Source: Candidatus Bathyarchaeota archaeon
GTDB lineage: Archaea; Thermoproteota; Bathyarchaeia; TCS64
NCBI GenBank assembly: GCA_020346605.1
Contig: CP070784.1
Coordinates: forward strand, 1,835,616-1,899,615
Length of the DNA: 64,000 nt
Direction: 5' to 3'
Part shown: positions 15,868-24,461 of the stretch, piece by piece
Numbering within the stretch: position 1 is the first letter of the stretch
Layout of the letters: the number at the start of each line of letters is the position of its first letter
The notes under the pieces: model-generated
Told to the model about the DNA's origin: nothing
Database searches by the model: none
The model's input: only the letters and a program-made list of their open reading frames with translations
Position numbers and translations under genes: made by a program

Positions 15868-17130
15868 CTAAGATTCGTCAGTAGTATCAACTTCAGAGTC
15901 TTCTCGCTCAGGTTCCTTGACAAACAGGGCGAAGAAGATCACTCCCAGCAACCCTAAGGCGGAACTGGCGTAGAAGGGCGCCTGCGGCGAGACGTTCTCG
16001 TATAGGAACCCGCCCACCATGGGGGCCGGAGTGCACACGACCCTCGACAGGGTCCCCACGAGGCCAAGGACGCTGCCACGATACTCCGCCGGAGCCACCT
16101 CCGTTATCAGGGCCTGCCAGACAGGTCCGCCGGTGGAGCCCATCACGTTACCTCCGAGGCCTTCCCCGATGCCCCCTATGACACGCGCTAGGACCAGCCC
16201 GTAGAATCCCGAGGACAGTATGTACCCCACGCTCGCCATGGAGACCAAGACCTGGGAGAGGACGATGATGGGCTTCCTCCTGTTCCTGTCAGAGAGGAAG
16301 CCGCTGGGCATCATGAAAAGGGCGGCGATCAGGTTGGCCAGGATGCTGGCGATGCTCCACTGCATCTTGCTCAGGCCCAGCTCCTCCGTGCAGTAGACGA
16401 CGATGAATGACCAGAAGATCTGGAACCCGAAGCTGCTCAGTATCGCCACGATGATCAGCTTCCAGATGACCTTGGGAGCCCTCTGCAGCTGGGACAGCGA
16501 GGTGCCGCGCCTTGGCACCGTCTCGCCCTGCACCTTGCCGGGGTCGGAGCCCAAAGTCTCGGTGATGTACCTCCACTGGAGCACCATGATGGGGAACATC
16601 ACGACAAACGACGTGACGAGGCCGAGGTGGACGCCCGGGACGACCCCCATGGAGTCCATGATGTACCCTCCGAAGGGATAGGCAACCACAATGAAGAGGT
16701 ACCACGACATCGTGTACGCTCCGAAGCCGGTGGCACGGCTCTCGGGGGGGAGGGACTCGGCGATCAGTGCGTTGCGCGCCGGCATGGCGGTTGCGGACAG
16801 TGAGGAGGCTATGATCCCCGGGATCAGCATCGTCCAGTGGCTGGAGAGGCAGAAGATCAGGGGCGGCAGGAAGCCGAAGAGGGAGCTGATGAGTATGACG
16901 CGCCGCCTGCCGAACCTATCCGCCAGCATGCCGCCGGGGAGCTGGAGGAGAAGAGTCGAGAACGTCTGGAGCGTGGCCAGCGCCCCCAGAATGGACTTGG
17001 ACCCCCCGAGCTCGAGGATGTAGAGCCCCCAGAAGGGCCTCCAGAGGAACGAGGCGAACATGGAGAGGCTCTGGGACAGGGTCACGACGAGGAGGTTCCT
17101 GTTGGAGAATACGGTCCTAGCCGATTCCAT
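15868..17130 (-). CDS. Major facilitator superfamily transporter
   Basis: This 420-residue integral membrane protein has about 12 transmembrane helices. It shows the loop 2-3 signature GGMLADRFGRRRVILISSL and a matching second-half loop SGFLSDRNRRKPIIVLSQVL. The N-terminus is cytoplasmic and the C-terminal tail is acidic (EPEREDSEVDTTDES). These features point to a drug/proton or sugar-type secondary carrier, but the substrate cannot be assigned. It stands alone between the aromatic and decarboxylase blocks. Confidence 0.85.
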   Translation of the reverse strand: MESARTVFSNRNLLVVTLSQSLSMFASFLWRPFWGLYILELGGSKSILGALATLQTFSTLLLQLPGGMLADRFGRRRVILISSLFGFLPPLIFCLSSHWTMLIPGIIASSLSATAMPARNALIAESLPPESRATGFGAYTMSWYLFIVVAYPFGGYIMDSMGVVPGVHLGLVTSFVVMFPIMVLQWRYITETLGSDPGKVQGETVPRRGTSLSQLQRAPKVIWKLIIVAILSSFGFQIFWSFIVVYCTEELGLSKMQWSIASILANLIAALFMMPSGFLSDRNRRKPIIVLSQVLVSMASVGYILSSGFYGLVLARVIGGIGEGLGGNVMGSTGGPVWQALITEVAPAEYRGSVLGLVGTLSRVVCTPAPMVGGFLYENVSPQAPFYASSALGLLGVIFFALFVKEPEREDSEVDTTDES

Positions 17131-17233
17131 GAAGGAAGACAGCGGTCTGGAACCTCCACAATTACCTTTTTGTAACGTGTGCCTAAACGTTGTACACTGC
17201 TTATTTCACACTTTCTGCAAAGGACAATGCAGT

Positions 17234-18337
17234 TTAGGCGTATCCCAGAATCGAAAGGATAAGGGGCGCGTACGTGAGTATGGCGCTTCCGGCGGCGACC
17301 GAAGCGATCTGGCCGCCCACGTTCGTAGCCAGTGCCTGGGGTAGTATCCAGTTGTCCGGGTCCTCCTCGCGGCCAAGGAGATGCGCCGTCCGGGCCGCCA
17401 TGGGGAAGGCCGAGACGCCGCAGGCCCCTATGAGGGGGTTAACAATGCCGCCCGTCGCCGCGCAAACAATCTTCGCGAAAAGGATTCCGATGGCGATGGC
17501 CGAGACAAAGGCGACGAGCCCTAGCGCGAAGATCTGAAGGGTCACCGAGTTTAGGAAGGTCTCGGCCCTCATCGTCCCCCCGACCGAGAGCCCCAGGAGA
17601 AGCGTCACCACGTTGGCCAGCTCGTTCTGAGCGGCATCCGATAGGCGCTTCACGACGCCGCTCTCCCTCATCAGGTTGCCCAGCATCAGGGTCCCGATGA
17701 GGAGCGCCCCCTGGGGCGCGAGCGCGCTGACGACCAGGAAGACGGCGACGGGGAAGATCATGAGGAGGGTGCGGGGCAGGTCCCCCGTCGAAGGCTCCAT
17801 CCTGATGCTCCGCTCCCGTCCGCTCGTCAGAGCCCTCGAGAGGGGCTTCTGGAGCAGGGGCACGAGGGACATGTAGGAGTAGGCGCACACGGCTACGGGC
17901 CCCAACAGGTGTGGCGCGAACCTCTGGGCCACGAATATGGCCGTCGGGCCGTCCATAGCGCCTATGACCCCTATGCTGCTCGCCTCCAGAGGCCCGAACC
18001 CGAGGTGCAGGGAGAGAAAGACGGTGAGGAAGATGCCGATCTGGCCCGCGGCGGCGAACACCAGCAGCATGGGGCGCCTGATGAGCCCCGAGAAGTCGCA
18101 CATCGCACCGATTCCGATAAAGAGCAGGGCCGGGAGGAGCTCGTTCTCGATTCCGTTGACCCGTATGTAGTGCAGCACTCCTCCGGGCTCCGCCAGACCG
18201 GCGAAGGGCATGTTGGCGAGGATGGCGCCGAAGCCAATGGGCAGCAGGAGGAGGGGCTCGTAACCCTTGGCGACGGCCAGATAGATGAGGGTCAGCCCGA
18301 CCCCGATCATGACGAAGTTTCCGATGAGATCCCACAA
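17234..18337 (-). CDS. oadB: Na+-translocating decarboxylase beta subunit
   Basis: This 367-residue membrane protein matches the beta subunit of Na+-pumping oxaloacetate, methylmalonyl-CoA or glutaconyl-CoA decarboxylases. It has many hydrophobic helices, an early LPIGFGAILANMPFAGL segment, GAMCDFSGLIRRP, AMDGPTAIFVAQRFAP and the Na+-pathway region near CGVSAFPMAARTAHLL. It decarboxylates carboxybiotin and exports Na+. Downstream of the gamma and biotin-carrier genes on the minus strand, it is the last gene of a three-gene set. The carboxyltransferase alpha subunit is not in the window, so the substrate is unknown. Confidence 0.9.
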   Translation of the reverse strand: MWDLIGNFVMIGVGLTLIYLAVAKGYEPLLLLPIGFGAILANMPFAGLAEPGGVLHYIRVNGIENELLPALLFIGIGAMCDFSGLIRRPMLLVFAAAGQIGIFLTVFLSLHLGFGPLEASSIGVIGAMDGPTAIFVAQRFAPHLLGPVAVCAYSYMSLVPLLQKPLSRALTSGRERSIRMEPSTGDLPRTLLMIFPVAVFLVVSALAPQGALLIGTLMLGNLMRESGVVKRLSDAAQNELANVVTLLLGLSVGGTMRAETFLNSVTLQIFALGLVAFVSAIAIGILFAKIVCAATGGIVNPLIGACGVSAFPMAARTAHLLGREEDPDNWILPQALATNVGGQIASVAAGSAILTYAPLILSILGYA

Positions 18338-18351
18338 GCCAAGTCTGCCCT

Positions 18352-18723
18352 CTACGATATCTTTACCAGGAGGTCGCCCCGCCCCACCTGCTGACCTGTC
18401 TCGACGTAGATCTCGCTGACGACGCCGTCGACGGGGGCGTACACCTCGTTCTCCATCTTCATCGCTTCGAGAACGAGGAGGACGGAGCCATCCTGAACGC
18501 GTTCCCCCTGCGAGACGTGTATCTCGGACACGACACCGGGTATGGGGGCGTAGACCGTGCCGTTTTCGGAGGCGGCGGGTCGGGATGGCACGGCCCTTGT
18601 TACGGGCTGCCTAGGAACGGAAGGCTCAGCGAGCGCGGATGCCTCCCGTGGTTCCTTCACCTCGTCGACCTCGACAATGAACGTCTCCCCGTCCACCGTG
18701 ACCTTGAACTTGCGTTTCACCAC
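18352..18723 (-). CDS. Biotin carboxyl carrier protein of the decarboxylase complex
   Basis: This 123-residue protein ends in a biotinyl domain with the motif EAMKMENEVYAP. Lys89 is the predicted biotinylation site. The N-terminal 45 residues form a small beta region and an Ala/Pro linker (PRQPVTRAVPSRPAA), the usual swinging arm. It carries CO2 from the carboxyltransferase to the membrane beta subunit. It lies directly between the gamma and beta genes and overlaps the gamma stop by 1 nt. Biotin ligase is encoded on the other strand 0.6 kb away. Confidence 0.92.
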   Translation of the reverse strand: MVKRKFKVTVDGETFIVEVDEVKEPREASALAEPSVPRQPVTRAVPSRPAASENGTVYAPIPGVVSEIHVSQGERVQDGSVLLVLEAMKMENEVYAPVDGVVSEIYVETGQQVGRGDLLVKIS

Positions 18724-19010
18724 TACTCACCAACTCCCCTCAGTGTTGCCTCGGCCCTGGCGACGACCGACCACCTGGACGATGTGCCAGATGTGACGGG
18801 CCCTGGTCCTGACCGTGTGACATCGTCGATGTAGCAGTGGACGGTGGCTATCGCAGCCACCTTCCTCAGATCCCGCACATGAGGAGGGGCCTTCGGCTCT
18901 CCCTGGAACAGGCGACGGGCAACGATGCAGACGGCCGCCACGATGAAAAGCGTCAGGAAGACCACTGAGACGCCGACGGCGGACAGGTAGGCTCCGAACA
19001 CAATGGACAA
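18723..19010 (-). CDS. Decarboxylase gamma-like small membrane subunit
   Basis: This 95-residue protein has one N-terminal transmembrane helix (GVSVVFLTLFIVAAVCIVARRLF) and a polar tail, as in the OadG family that joins the soluble alpha subunit to the membrane beta subunit. The tail contains KVAAIATVHCYIDDV, a beta-rich segment near the position seen in OadG homologues. It is the first gene of the minus-strand set. Assignment rests on size, topology and gene order, because the family is poorly conserved. Confidence 0.75.
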   Translation of the reverse strand: MSIVFGAYLSAVGVSVVFLTLFIVAAVCIVARRLFQGEPKAPPHVRDLRKVAAIATVHCYIDDVTRSGPGPVTSGTSSRWSVVARAEATLRGVGE

Positions 19011-19385
19011 ACCGGACAGCCGATCCTACGTCCCGTGAGGACGATTTAAGATTATTCACATGGTGAATTAGCCCGGAGAGCACAGATCATAGAAGATTTT
19101 CGCCCAAAGATCTGATCAAAAAACATGAGATCCCGTGAAAATCGCTATATTAGCTCCATAATCGATATATAAAAAATACAACTATACTTATAGTCAAATA
19201 TAATAGATACAATAGAGATAATGGATTTTTATAACTGTTCTAGGATACCGAAATAGGCTGCACAAATTCCTTATATAAAGTACGATCCATCTTCAACCAA
19301 TATAAATTTCGTACCAATTTTTATAATTATCTAACAGGTACCATATCCCAAGTTTTAAGCCCACCCCGTACTTGTTCTTCACACC
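19011..19385. promoter_or_regulatory. AT-rich divergent intergenic region with birA TATA box
   Basis: This 375-nt stretch is far more AT-rich than its neighbours and has no ORF of protein character. It separates the minus-strand decarboxylase set from the plus-strand biotin ligase gene. AGTTTTAAGC at 19351-19360 lies about 30 nt before the TTG start of the ligase and is its likely TATA box. The run of AT elements around 19160-19290 could hold the decarboxylase promoter and a biotin-dependent operator, but I could not pick out a clear repeated half-site. Confidence 0.45.
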
Positions 19386-20087
19386 TTGGACTGGAGGATC
19401 ATCAGATACGACATAGTGACGTCCACACAGGACGTTGCTAGAGAACATGCTTCATCGGATGGCGCTCCAGGCCTCGTCGTGCTCGCCGGAGCTCAGACAG
19501 AGGGGCGAGGGAGGAGGGGGAGCAGGTGGCAATCGGCGGAGGGAGGGCTCTACGTGACGGTGGTCCTGACGCCGGGGGGGTGGATCGGCCTCCTCCCGTT
19601 CCTGGCTGGGGTCGTGGTCTCGGACGCGATCATGGAGGTCACAGGGATCCGCCCGCTGTTGAAGTGGCCCAACGACGTCCTCATCGACGGGATGAAGGTG
19701 GGGGGAGTCCTCCTGGAGACAGCGTGGCACGGAGACGGCCCGCGATTTACACTCCTGGGGATAGGAGTCAACGTGAGCAACCGACTTCAGGATGATCTAC
19801 CTCGGGCCACGACCCTGTCAAGAGAACTTGGGTCAGACGTGGACAGGGAACGGATCCTGCTCAGCATACTGGCGAGAATGGAGCATCTTCTCCCATTTCT
19901 GGAGGCGGATCCGGACGTGATTCTAAGGGAATGGAGGGCGCGCAGCCAGACGCTGGGAAGACATGTGGAGGTGACCGACGCCTCCGGGGAGATGGTCTGC
20001 GGAATGGCTGTGGACCTGGACGAGGGCGGCGCCCTCATCATTGAAACGGCCGATGGACCCAGGAGGGTTCTCTCGGGTAGGGTCTGA
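19386..20087 (+). CDS. birA: Biotin--protein ligase
   Basis: This 233-residue enzyme adenylates biotin and attaches it to the carrier lysine. The biotinyl-AMP loop GRGRRGSRWQSAEGGLYVTV and the catalytic segment KWPNDVLIDGMKVGGVLLE are clear. A small C-terminal SH3-like domain follows (GRHVEVTDASGEMVCGMAV). There is no N-terminal winged helix, so it is a group I ligase without the repressor function of Escherichia coli BirA. It starts with TTG. It serves the carrier protein at 18352-18723, which is the only biotin domain in the window. Confidence 0.92.
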   Translation: MDWRIIRYDIVTSTQDVAREHASSDGAPGLVVLAGAQTEGRGRRGSRWQSAEGGLYVTVVLTPGGWIGLLPFLAGVVVSDAIMEVTGIRPLLKWPNDVLIDGMKVGGVLLETAWHGDGPRFTLLGIGVNVSNRLQDDLPRATTLSRELGSDVDRERILLSILARMEHLLPFLEADPDVILREWRARSQTLGRHVEVTDASGEMVCGMAVDLDEGGALIIETADGPRRVLSGRV

Positions 20088-20209
20088 AGACGCTACAGTT
20101 AAGTTCTGGAACAGTTAGGCTTTCCTGAGTTTCATGAGGGGGGAACGATCCGACCTCATGTGGAGCGGTACGATACAAGGTGGAAGTTCATGAAAGGGAG
20201 GTGCAGCGA

Positions 20210-20602
20210 GTGAGCCCAATGAAAGGCAGCGCAATAGACGAAGACGTGAAAATATCGTACAAACCCGCTGAGGAGCTGATCATCCTGGAGAAGGTCGCAT
20301 ACGACCTCACCAAGCTGGCGGAGACGTGCGTGCTGCTGATAAACGCGGGGAGGCCCGTGATCCTGAACTGGGCTGAGGGAGTGGCGTTCCACCACATGCC
20401 CCTGCCTTTCAACACCAAGGAGCTGCTGAGGGAGCGGATGAAGGGCCGCATCTACTGGGCGAGCGTCTTCTACGCCAGCATGCCGGCGTACAGGAGCACA
20501 CTGAAGGTGGGGGCGATAGAGATACCCGTGGTCGAGACACCGAACCCGTTGCTGAGGAAGGCGGCCCGCTGGATGAGAGACAAGCTCGAAGTAGGGCCCT
20601 AG
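20210..20602 (+). CDS. Unrecognised soluble protein
   Basis: I do not recognise this family. GTG 20210 is chosen because GGGAGGTG ends 6 nt before it; ATG 20219 and GTG 20180 are alternatives. The roughly 130 residues look soluble and alpha/beta. There is a hydrophobic middle (TCVLLINAGRPVILNWAEGV), a basic stretch (TKELLRERMKGRIYW) and a short C-terminal helix with basic residues. No metal site, signal peptide or nucleotide loop is visible. The gene converges on the LivM-like permease, with a 4-nt overlap of stops. Confidence 0.55.
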   Translation: MSPMKGSAIDEDVKISYKPAEELIILEKVAYDLTKLAETCVLLINAGRPVILNWAEGVAFHHMPLPFNTKELLRERMKGRIYWASVFYASMPAYRSTLKVGAIEIPVVETPNPLLRKAARWMRDKLEVGP

Positions 20603-21690
20603 GACTGCTCGGGTATTTTGCTACTCTTAACTATTCCCTTGTAGTTTATGCCGGGGATGTACAGCTGTTTCTCGGGTATCAGGCCCCTCGGCTTGAGGGC
20701 GAGGAAGGCGACAAGCAGTATGCCCAGGAAGACTTCTTCATACCTCAGTATCAGGGTCGCCTGCCCTGTATTCGCTATCACCTGACCGAAGATGAGGTTG
20801 ATCGCCGTGAAGCCCTTGAGCAGGACGACGCCCACGATGACTCCTATCAGCGCGCCAGCGTTGTTGCCAGTCCCCCCTATCGTTATCATGAGCCATGGCC
20901 AGATCGTGTAGGTGTTCTGGTCGTAGATGTTGGCCTGGACGAAGTTGTAGTAGAAGGCCATGAGCACTCCCGTGACTGCCATCAATCCGGAGCTGAACAT
21001 CATCACCTCCCGGCGTAGCTTGGTGATGTTCTTGCCGACGCTCATCACGGTCCACTCGTTCTCGCGTACAGCCCTCATGAGACGCCCGAAGGGGGAGTTC
21101 TGCATCGACCTGATCGTGAAGTACATGAAGATACCAACGAGCATCGTGGTGAGTGCGATTATGAGCATGTTCTCCCCTCTATACCAAGAGAGGAAGTTGG
21201 GCACGAAGGCCCCCAGAGTCCCGCAGGCGATCCACTCATTGTTCGCCGCTATGACTCTACCTGCACTCGATATGATGTAGAGGAACATCATTAGGTAGGT
21301 CGCTCTCAGACCGCTGCTTATGGTCGCGAGGATAAATCCCAGGACTGAACCCAGAACCAGCGCAAGGGCGATGGAGACGAGGTAGAGGGCTATGCCGAGT
21401 AGTGGGTTCGTCCTCATGAATTGGGTCATAATCGTGGCGTTGTAGGGATTACCTGAGACCCAGCCTGGAACCCATGTGACGCCAGCGGACTCCACGGCCC
21501 ACATGCTAATGCGGAAGACGAGGGAACTCACCGTATATGCCCCTACAGCTACGGAGAGGTTGTTGCTCATATTGGGGATACCGGCGTTGCCGTACTGGAA
21601 GTTGAGCGCCGTGGCGACGATGAGGTACTGCCCGAAGAAGATTGCGAGGTTCATCAAGGTAATCTGGTATCCAGCCAGCATTTGTATCAC
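20599..21690 (-). CDS. Branched-chain amino acid-type ABC transporter permease (LivM-like), orphan
   Basis: This 363-residue membrane protein has about nine helices. It matches the LivM permease family with QYGNAGIPNMSN near the start (the family has FGQ/N-GxxSLG-like repeats) and a late GGTGNNAGALIGVIVGVVLL segment that contacts the ATPase. It should pair with LivH, two ATPases and a binding protein, none of which is in the window on the same strand. The C-terminal tail is EKQLYIPGINYKGIVK. Either the rest of the system lies elsewhere or this permease is a leftover. Confidence 0.8.
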   Translation of the reverse strand: MIQMLAGYQITLMNLAIFFGQYLIVATALNFQYGNAGIPNMSNNLSVAVGAYTVSSLVFRISMWAVESAGVTWVPGWVSGNPYNATIMTQFMRTNPLLGIALYLVSIALALVLGSVLGFILATISSGLRATYLMMFLYIISSAGRVIAANNEWIACGTLGAFVPNFLSWYRGENMLIIALTTMLVGIFMYFTIRSMQNSPFGRLMRAVRENEWTVMSVGKNITKLRREVMMFSSGLMAVTGVLMAFYYNFVQANIYDQNTYTIWPWLMITIGGTGNNAGALIGVIVGVVLLKGFTAINLIFGQVIANTGQATLILRYEEVFLGILLVAFLALKPRGLIPEKQLYIPGINYKGIVKSSKIPEQS

Positions 21691-21825
21691 CGGATTTATC
21701 CCTATGAGGAGGTCGACACCGTTAAGAAACTTGTGCTCCTGGCTTGCCAGCAGTCACTTATTAGGCCCATATTTTTAAAAGGTCGGAAGGAATCCACTAT
21801 AGGATTCAACTCAGTGGGATGCTTG

Positions 21826-22524
21826 ATGAGAGAAAAGGCAGTGACAGAAATTTTCGAGACGGCGAAGAAGGAGGGCAGAGACTTCCTCTTCGAGCACGAG
21901 GCCAAGAACCTCTGCGACCTCTACGGTATGCCTATCACGGCCATCACAGTGGCCGAGACGGAGGAAAAGGCCGTCGAAGCTGCAAAAAAGATAGGTTACC
22001 CCATCGTTCTCAAGATCGTCTCCCCCCAGGTCCTCCACAAGTCAGACGCAGGGGGGGTCCTGATCAACATCAAGGACGAGAAGGGCCTCAGGGAGGGCTA
22101 CAACACGATTCTCAAGAACGTGAAGCAGCACGTGCCCAACGCCGAGATTACGGGCATCCTCGTCCAAGAGATGGCCCCCAACGGCACGGAGGTCATAGTG
22201 GGCTCCACGGACGACCCCACCTTCGGCCCCACCATCATGTTCGGCCTTGGAGGCATCTTCGTTGAGATCCTCAAGGACGTCAGCTTCAGGTTGGCACCCA
22301 TCAACCGCACCGACGCCGAGGAGATGGTGAAGGAGATTAAGGCCTACAAGATCCTGGAAGGAGTAAGGGGTATGTCGCCGGCGGACCAGGAGACCATCGT
22401 GAATATTCTCTTGGCGACGTCGAAAATGCTGATCGAGTGCCCTGAGATCAAGGAGCTGGACATGAACCCCATCCTGGTCTACGAAAAGGGGGCCAGGATC
22501 GTAGACGCCAGGGTCATACTCTAA
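21826..22524 (+). CDS. ADP-forming acyl-CoA (acetate-CoA) ligase beta subunit, ATP-grasp
   Basis: This 232-residue protein is the ATP-grasp beta subunit of archaeal ADP-forming acetyl-CoA synthetase. Residues include FLFEHEAKNLCDLYGMP, GYPIVLKIVSPQVLHKSDAGG (with the catalytic His), VLVQEMAPNGTEVIVGSTDD, FGLGGIFVEILKDVSFRLAP and KELDMNPILVYEKG. ATG 21826 is preferred. The frame is open from 21682, but the upstream part overlaps the permease gene. A TATA-like ATATTTTTAAAA lies about 50 nt upstream. With its alpha partner, not in the window, the enzyme makes ATP and a carboxylate from acyl-CoA, as in fermentative archaea. Confidence 0.88.
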   Translation: MREKAVTEIFETAKKEGRDFLFEHEAKNLCDLYGMPITAITVAETEEKAVEAAKKIGYPIVLKIVSPQVLHKSDAGGVLINIKDEKGLREGYNTILKNVKQHVPNAEITGILVQEMAPNGTEVIVGSTDDPTFGPTIMFGLGGIFVEILKDVSFRLAPINRTDAEEMVKEIKAYKILEGVRGMSPADQETIVNILLATSKMLIECPEIKELDMNPILVYEKGARIVDARVIL

Positions 22525-22691
22525 AAGATGCAAATCTCCTCCCTTTTATCGGAGCCAATAGCTTTACGACATGACTCTTCAAAATGTTCGAGTGCAGTTA
22601 GGAATCGTGAACCATAGAAGCATGTGGTAAGGTATTAACGGGGAGCAGGTGTTTATAGACAGGCCCGTACAAGGTGTAAAGGTGTCAAGGG

Positions 22692-23156
22692 ATGACGACT
22701 GAGGAGACGAAGTACTGCTACGAATGCGGCGCCCTCATCGATCGTGACGTCCCGCACTGCCCCGCATGTGGAGCCAGGCAGCCATCCTTGGATGGCCAGA
22801 CGGCTACTAGAGACAGGAAGTACGATACCAAGACCAAGATTCTGATGATACTTCTGGGGATCAGGCTGTTCTCCCAGACCGCGCTCGTGTTGTACTCACA
22901 GAGTGTGGAAGAGGGTTTTGTCTTCCTCATCTATGCTGTAGCATACCTGTTCTCACTCCAAGGGATATATCGAAGAAAGGTGCGTGGCCCCCTAGTGTTG
23001 ATGGGTTTCACAGCCCTCGATTCTCTGCTATCGCTCTTCATCATATCTAGTGTGTTAGGGGATATCTACGACCTTGGGCAGGTTCTAGGGAGCCTGATTG
23101 TGAATATGATCATAATCTACCTGGGATATAATGAGTACAGGAAAATTACGAGTTAG
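22692..23156 (+). CDS. Zinc-ribbon membrane protein of unknown function
   Basis: This 154-residue protein starts with a zinc ribbon (CYECGALIDRDVPHCPACGA) followed by a basic linker (ATRDRKYDTKTK). Three or four hydrophobic helices follow between residues 48 and 150. Such zinc-ribbon/multi-helix proteins are common in archaea and their role is not known. TTTATAG about 40 nt upstream may be its TATA box. It stands alone; nothing in the sequence links it to its neighbours. Confidence 0.65.
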   Translation: MTTEETKYCYECGALIDRDVPHCPACGARQPSLDGQTATRDRKYDTKTKILMILLGIRLFSQTALVLYSQSVEEGFVFLIYAVAYLFSLQGIYRRKVRGPLVLMGFTALDSLLSLFIISSVLGDIYDLGQVLGSLIVNMIIIYLGYNEYRKITS

Positions 23157-23210
23157 CCCCACAGTCGGCACACGGGGCCCCGGTCAATGGGTCTCCTGCC
23201 CAGGGTTCTT

Positions 23211-23378
23211 TCACTTCGTGAAGTTCCTGTACTCGACTAATGCCAGCAGACCGGGTATCAGTAGGGTTGAAACTATGAGTATAATGGTCCCTCTCCCGCC
23301 GGCCGTACGCGCTGTGTAGACCCCTGAGATGGATGCGATTATTTTTCTCAAGCGGGTACACCGCACTGAGAAAAACAT
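23211..23378 (-). CDS. Candidate small single-helix membrane protein, antisense to the mch leader
   Basis: A 55-codon frame begins at ATG 23378 and ends at TGA 23211. Its N-terminal half is basic and its C-terminal half carries one strong transmembrane helix (TIILIVSTLLIPGLLALVEY), then RNFTK. This positive-inside pattern is typical of real small membrane proteins and is unlikely in a random frame. It fills the otherwise empty gap between the zinc-ribbon gene and mch. A competing minus-strand frame in the same place has no protein character. No promoter was picked out, so this is a candidate only. Confidence 0.4.
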   Translation of the reverse strand: MFFSVRCTRLRKIIASISGVYTARTAGGRGTIILIVSTLLIPGLLALVEYRNFTK

Positions 23379-23463
23379 CTTCTATAATTCAATTGCTACA
23401 AGGGATTCGCGCCGTCTAGTCAATTCTTTAAGGGTTGAACCCTCTTACTATTCGGTGGGTAAA

Positions 23464-24414
23464 TTGGTAAGCGTTAACAAGCTGGCCTTCGCTCTTGTCC
23501 AGAAGCTCCTCAACACACCTGAATACTACGGCGTCACCGTTGAGAGACTGCCGTCAGGCGCCACGGTCATCGACACGGGCTTGGAGGCTTCAGGCGGATA
23601 CGAGGCCGGCATCATGACCACCAGGATAGCCATGGGAGGCGCGGGAACTGCGAGCCTCGGGTACGCCGATTTCGACGGCCTGCAGCTCCCAACGGTGATA
23701 GTCTCCACTGACTACCCGGCGATCTCCCTCTTCGGAGCGCAGCTCGCAGGATGGAAGATCAAGGCTGAGGGCTACACAGCCGACGGCTCCGGCCCCGCCC
23801 GGGCTCTGGCCCAGAGGCCGAAGAACATCTTCCAGAAGATAGGTTATAAAGACGAGTCCGACGTCGCCGTCATACTCCTCGAGACAGAGGAGAAGCCCCC
23901 TGACGGCGCTGCGCTGTACGTGGCCGAGAAATGCGGCGTGGATCCGGCGAATGTCTACATGGTCCTCACCACGACGACCTCTGTGGCTGGTATGGTCCAG
24001 ATCTCGGGGAGGATCGTGGAGACGGGGCTCTTCAGGCTCGACGTACTGGGGCTCGACCTGCTTAAGGTCAAGCATGGCGTCGGCTATGCTCCCGTGATGC
24101 CGGTGCACTCCGATATGGGTAAGGGGATGGGGAGAGCCGAGGACGCCCTGACCTACGGCGGAGTCACGAGCTACGTCGTCGACGAGGACGAAGATGTGCT
24201 TGAGGAGCTGGCCCAGAAGGCGCCATCGACGAACTGCAAAGACTACGGCAAGACCTCCTACGAGATCTACAAGGCCGTGGACTTCGACTTCACGGTGATC
24301 GACCCCGCCCTCTTCGCGCCCGCCGTGATGACACTGACCTCAGCTAAAACAGGCGCCACCTTCACGTGTGGCAAGATCAACAACGACATCGTGAAGCGCT
24401 CAGTGGCGGATTAG
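23464..24414 (+). CDS. mch: Methenyl-tetrahydromethanopterin cyclohydrolase
   Basis: This protein hydrates 5,10-methenyl-H4MPT to N5-formyl-H4MPT, or runs in reverse, in the H4MPT C1 pathway. It shows VSVNKLAFALVQKLL at the start, typical of Mch, then GLEASGGYEAGIMTTRIAMG, YAPVMPVHSDMGKGMGRAED, and a late LTSAKTGATFTCGKINNDIV. The start is taken as TTG 23464 (316 residues, the usual length). The in-frame ATG at 23329 would add 45 residues unlike the family. Its C1 partners, Ftr and the Fwd complex, are 1-6 kb downstream but in a separate transcript. Confidence 0.93.
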   Translation: MVSVNKLAFALVQKLLNTPEYYGVTVERLPSGATVIDTGLEASGGYEAGIMTTRIAMGGAGTASLGYADFDGLQLPTVIVSTDYPAISLFGAQLAGWKIKAEGYTADGSGPARALAQRPKNIFQKIGYKDESDVAVILLETEEKPPDGAALYVAEKCGVDPANVYMVLTTTTSVAGMVQISGRIVETGLFRLDVLGLDLLKVKHGVGYAPVMPVHSDMGKGMGRAEDALTYGGVTSYVVDEDEDVLEELAQKAPSTNCKDYGKTSYEIYKAVDFDFTVIDPALFAPAVMTLTSAKTGATFTCGKINNDIVKRSVAD

Positions 24415-24417
24415 ATC

Positions 24418-24437
24418 CCTCTTTTTTCCTTTTTCAA
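24418..24437 (+). terminator. T-rich terminator after mch
   Basis: CCCTCTTTTTTCCTTTTTC follows the mch stop by a few bases. Runs of T without a hairpin are the usual archaeal terminator, and the convergent glycosylase gene ends 25 nt further on. Confidence 0.6.
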
Positions 24438-24461
24438 CTCGCAAGGATGACTAGAAGAGCG

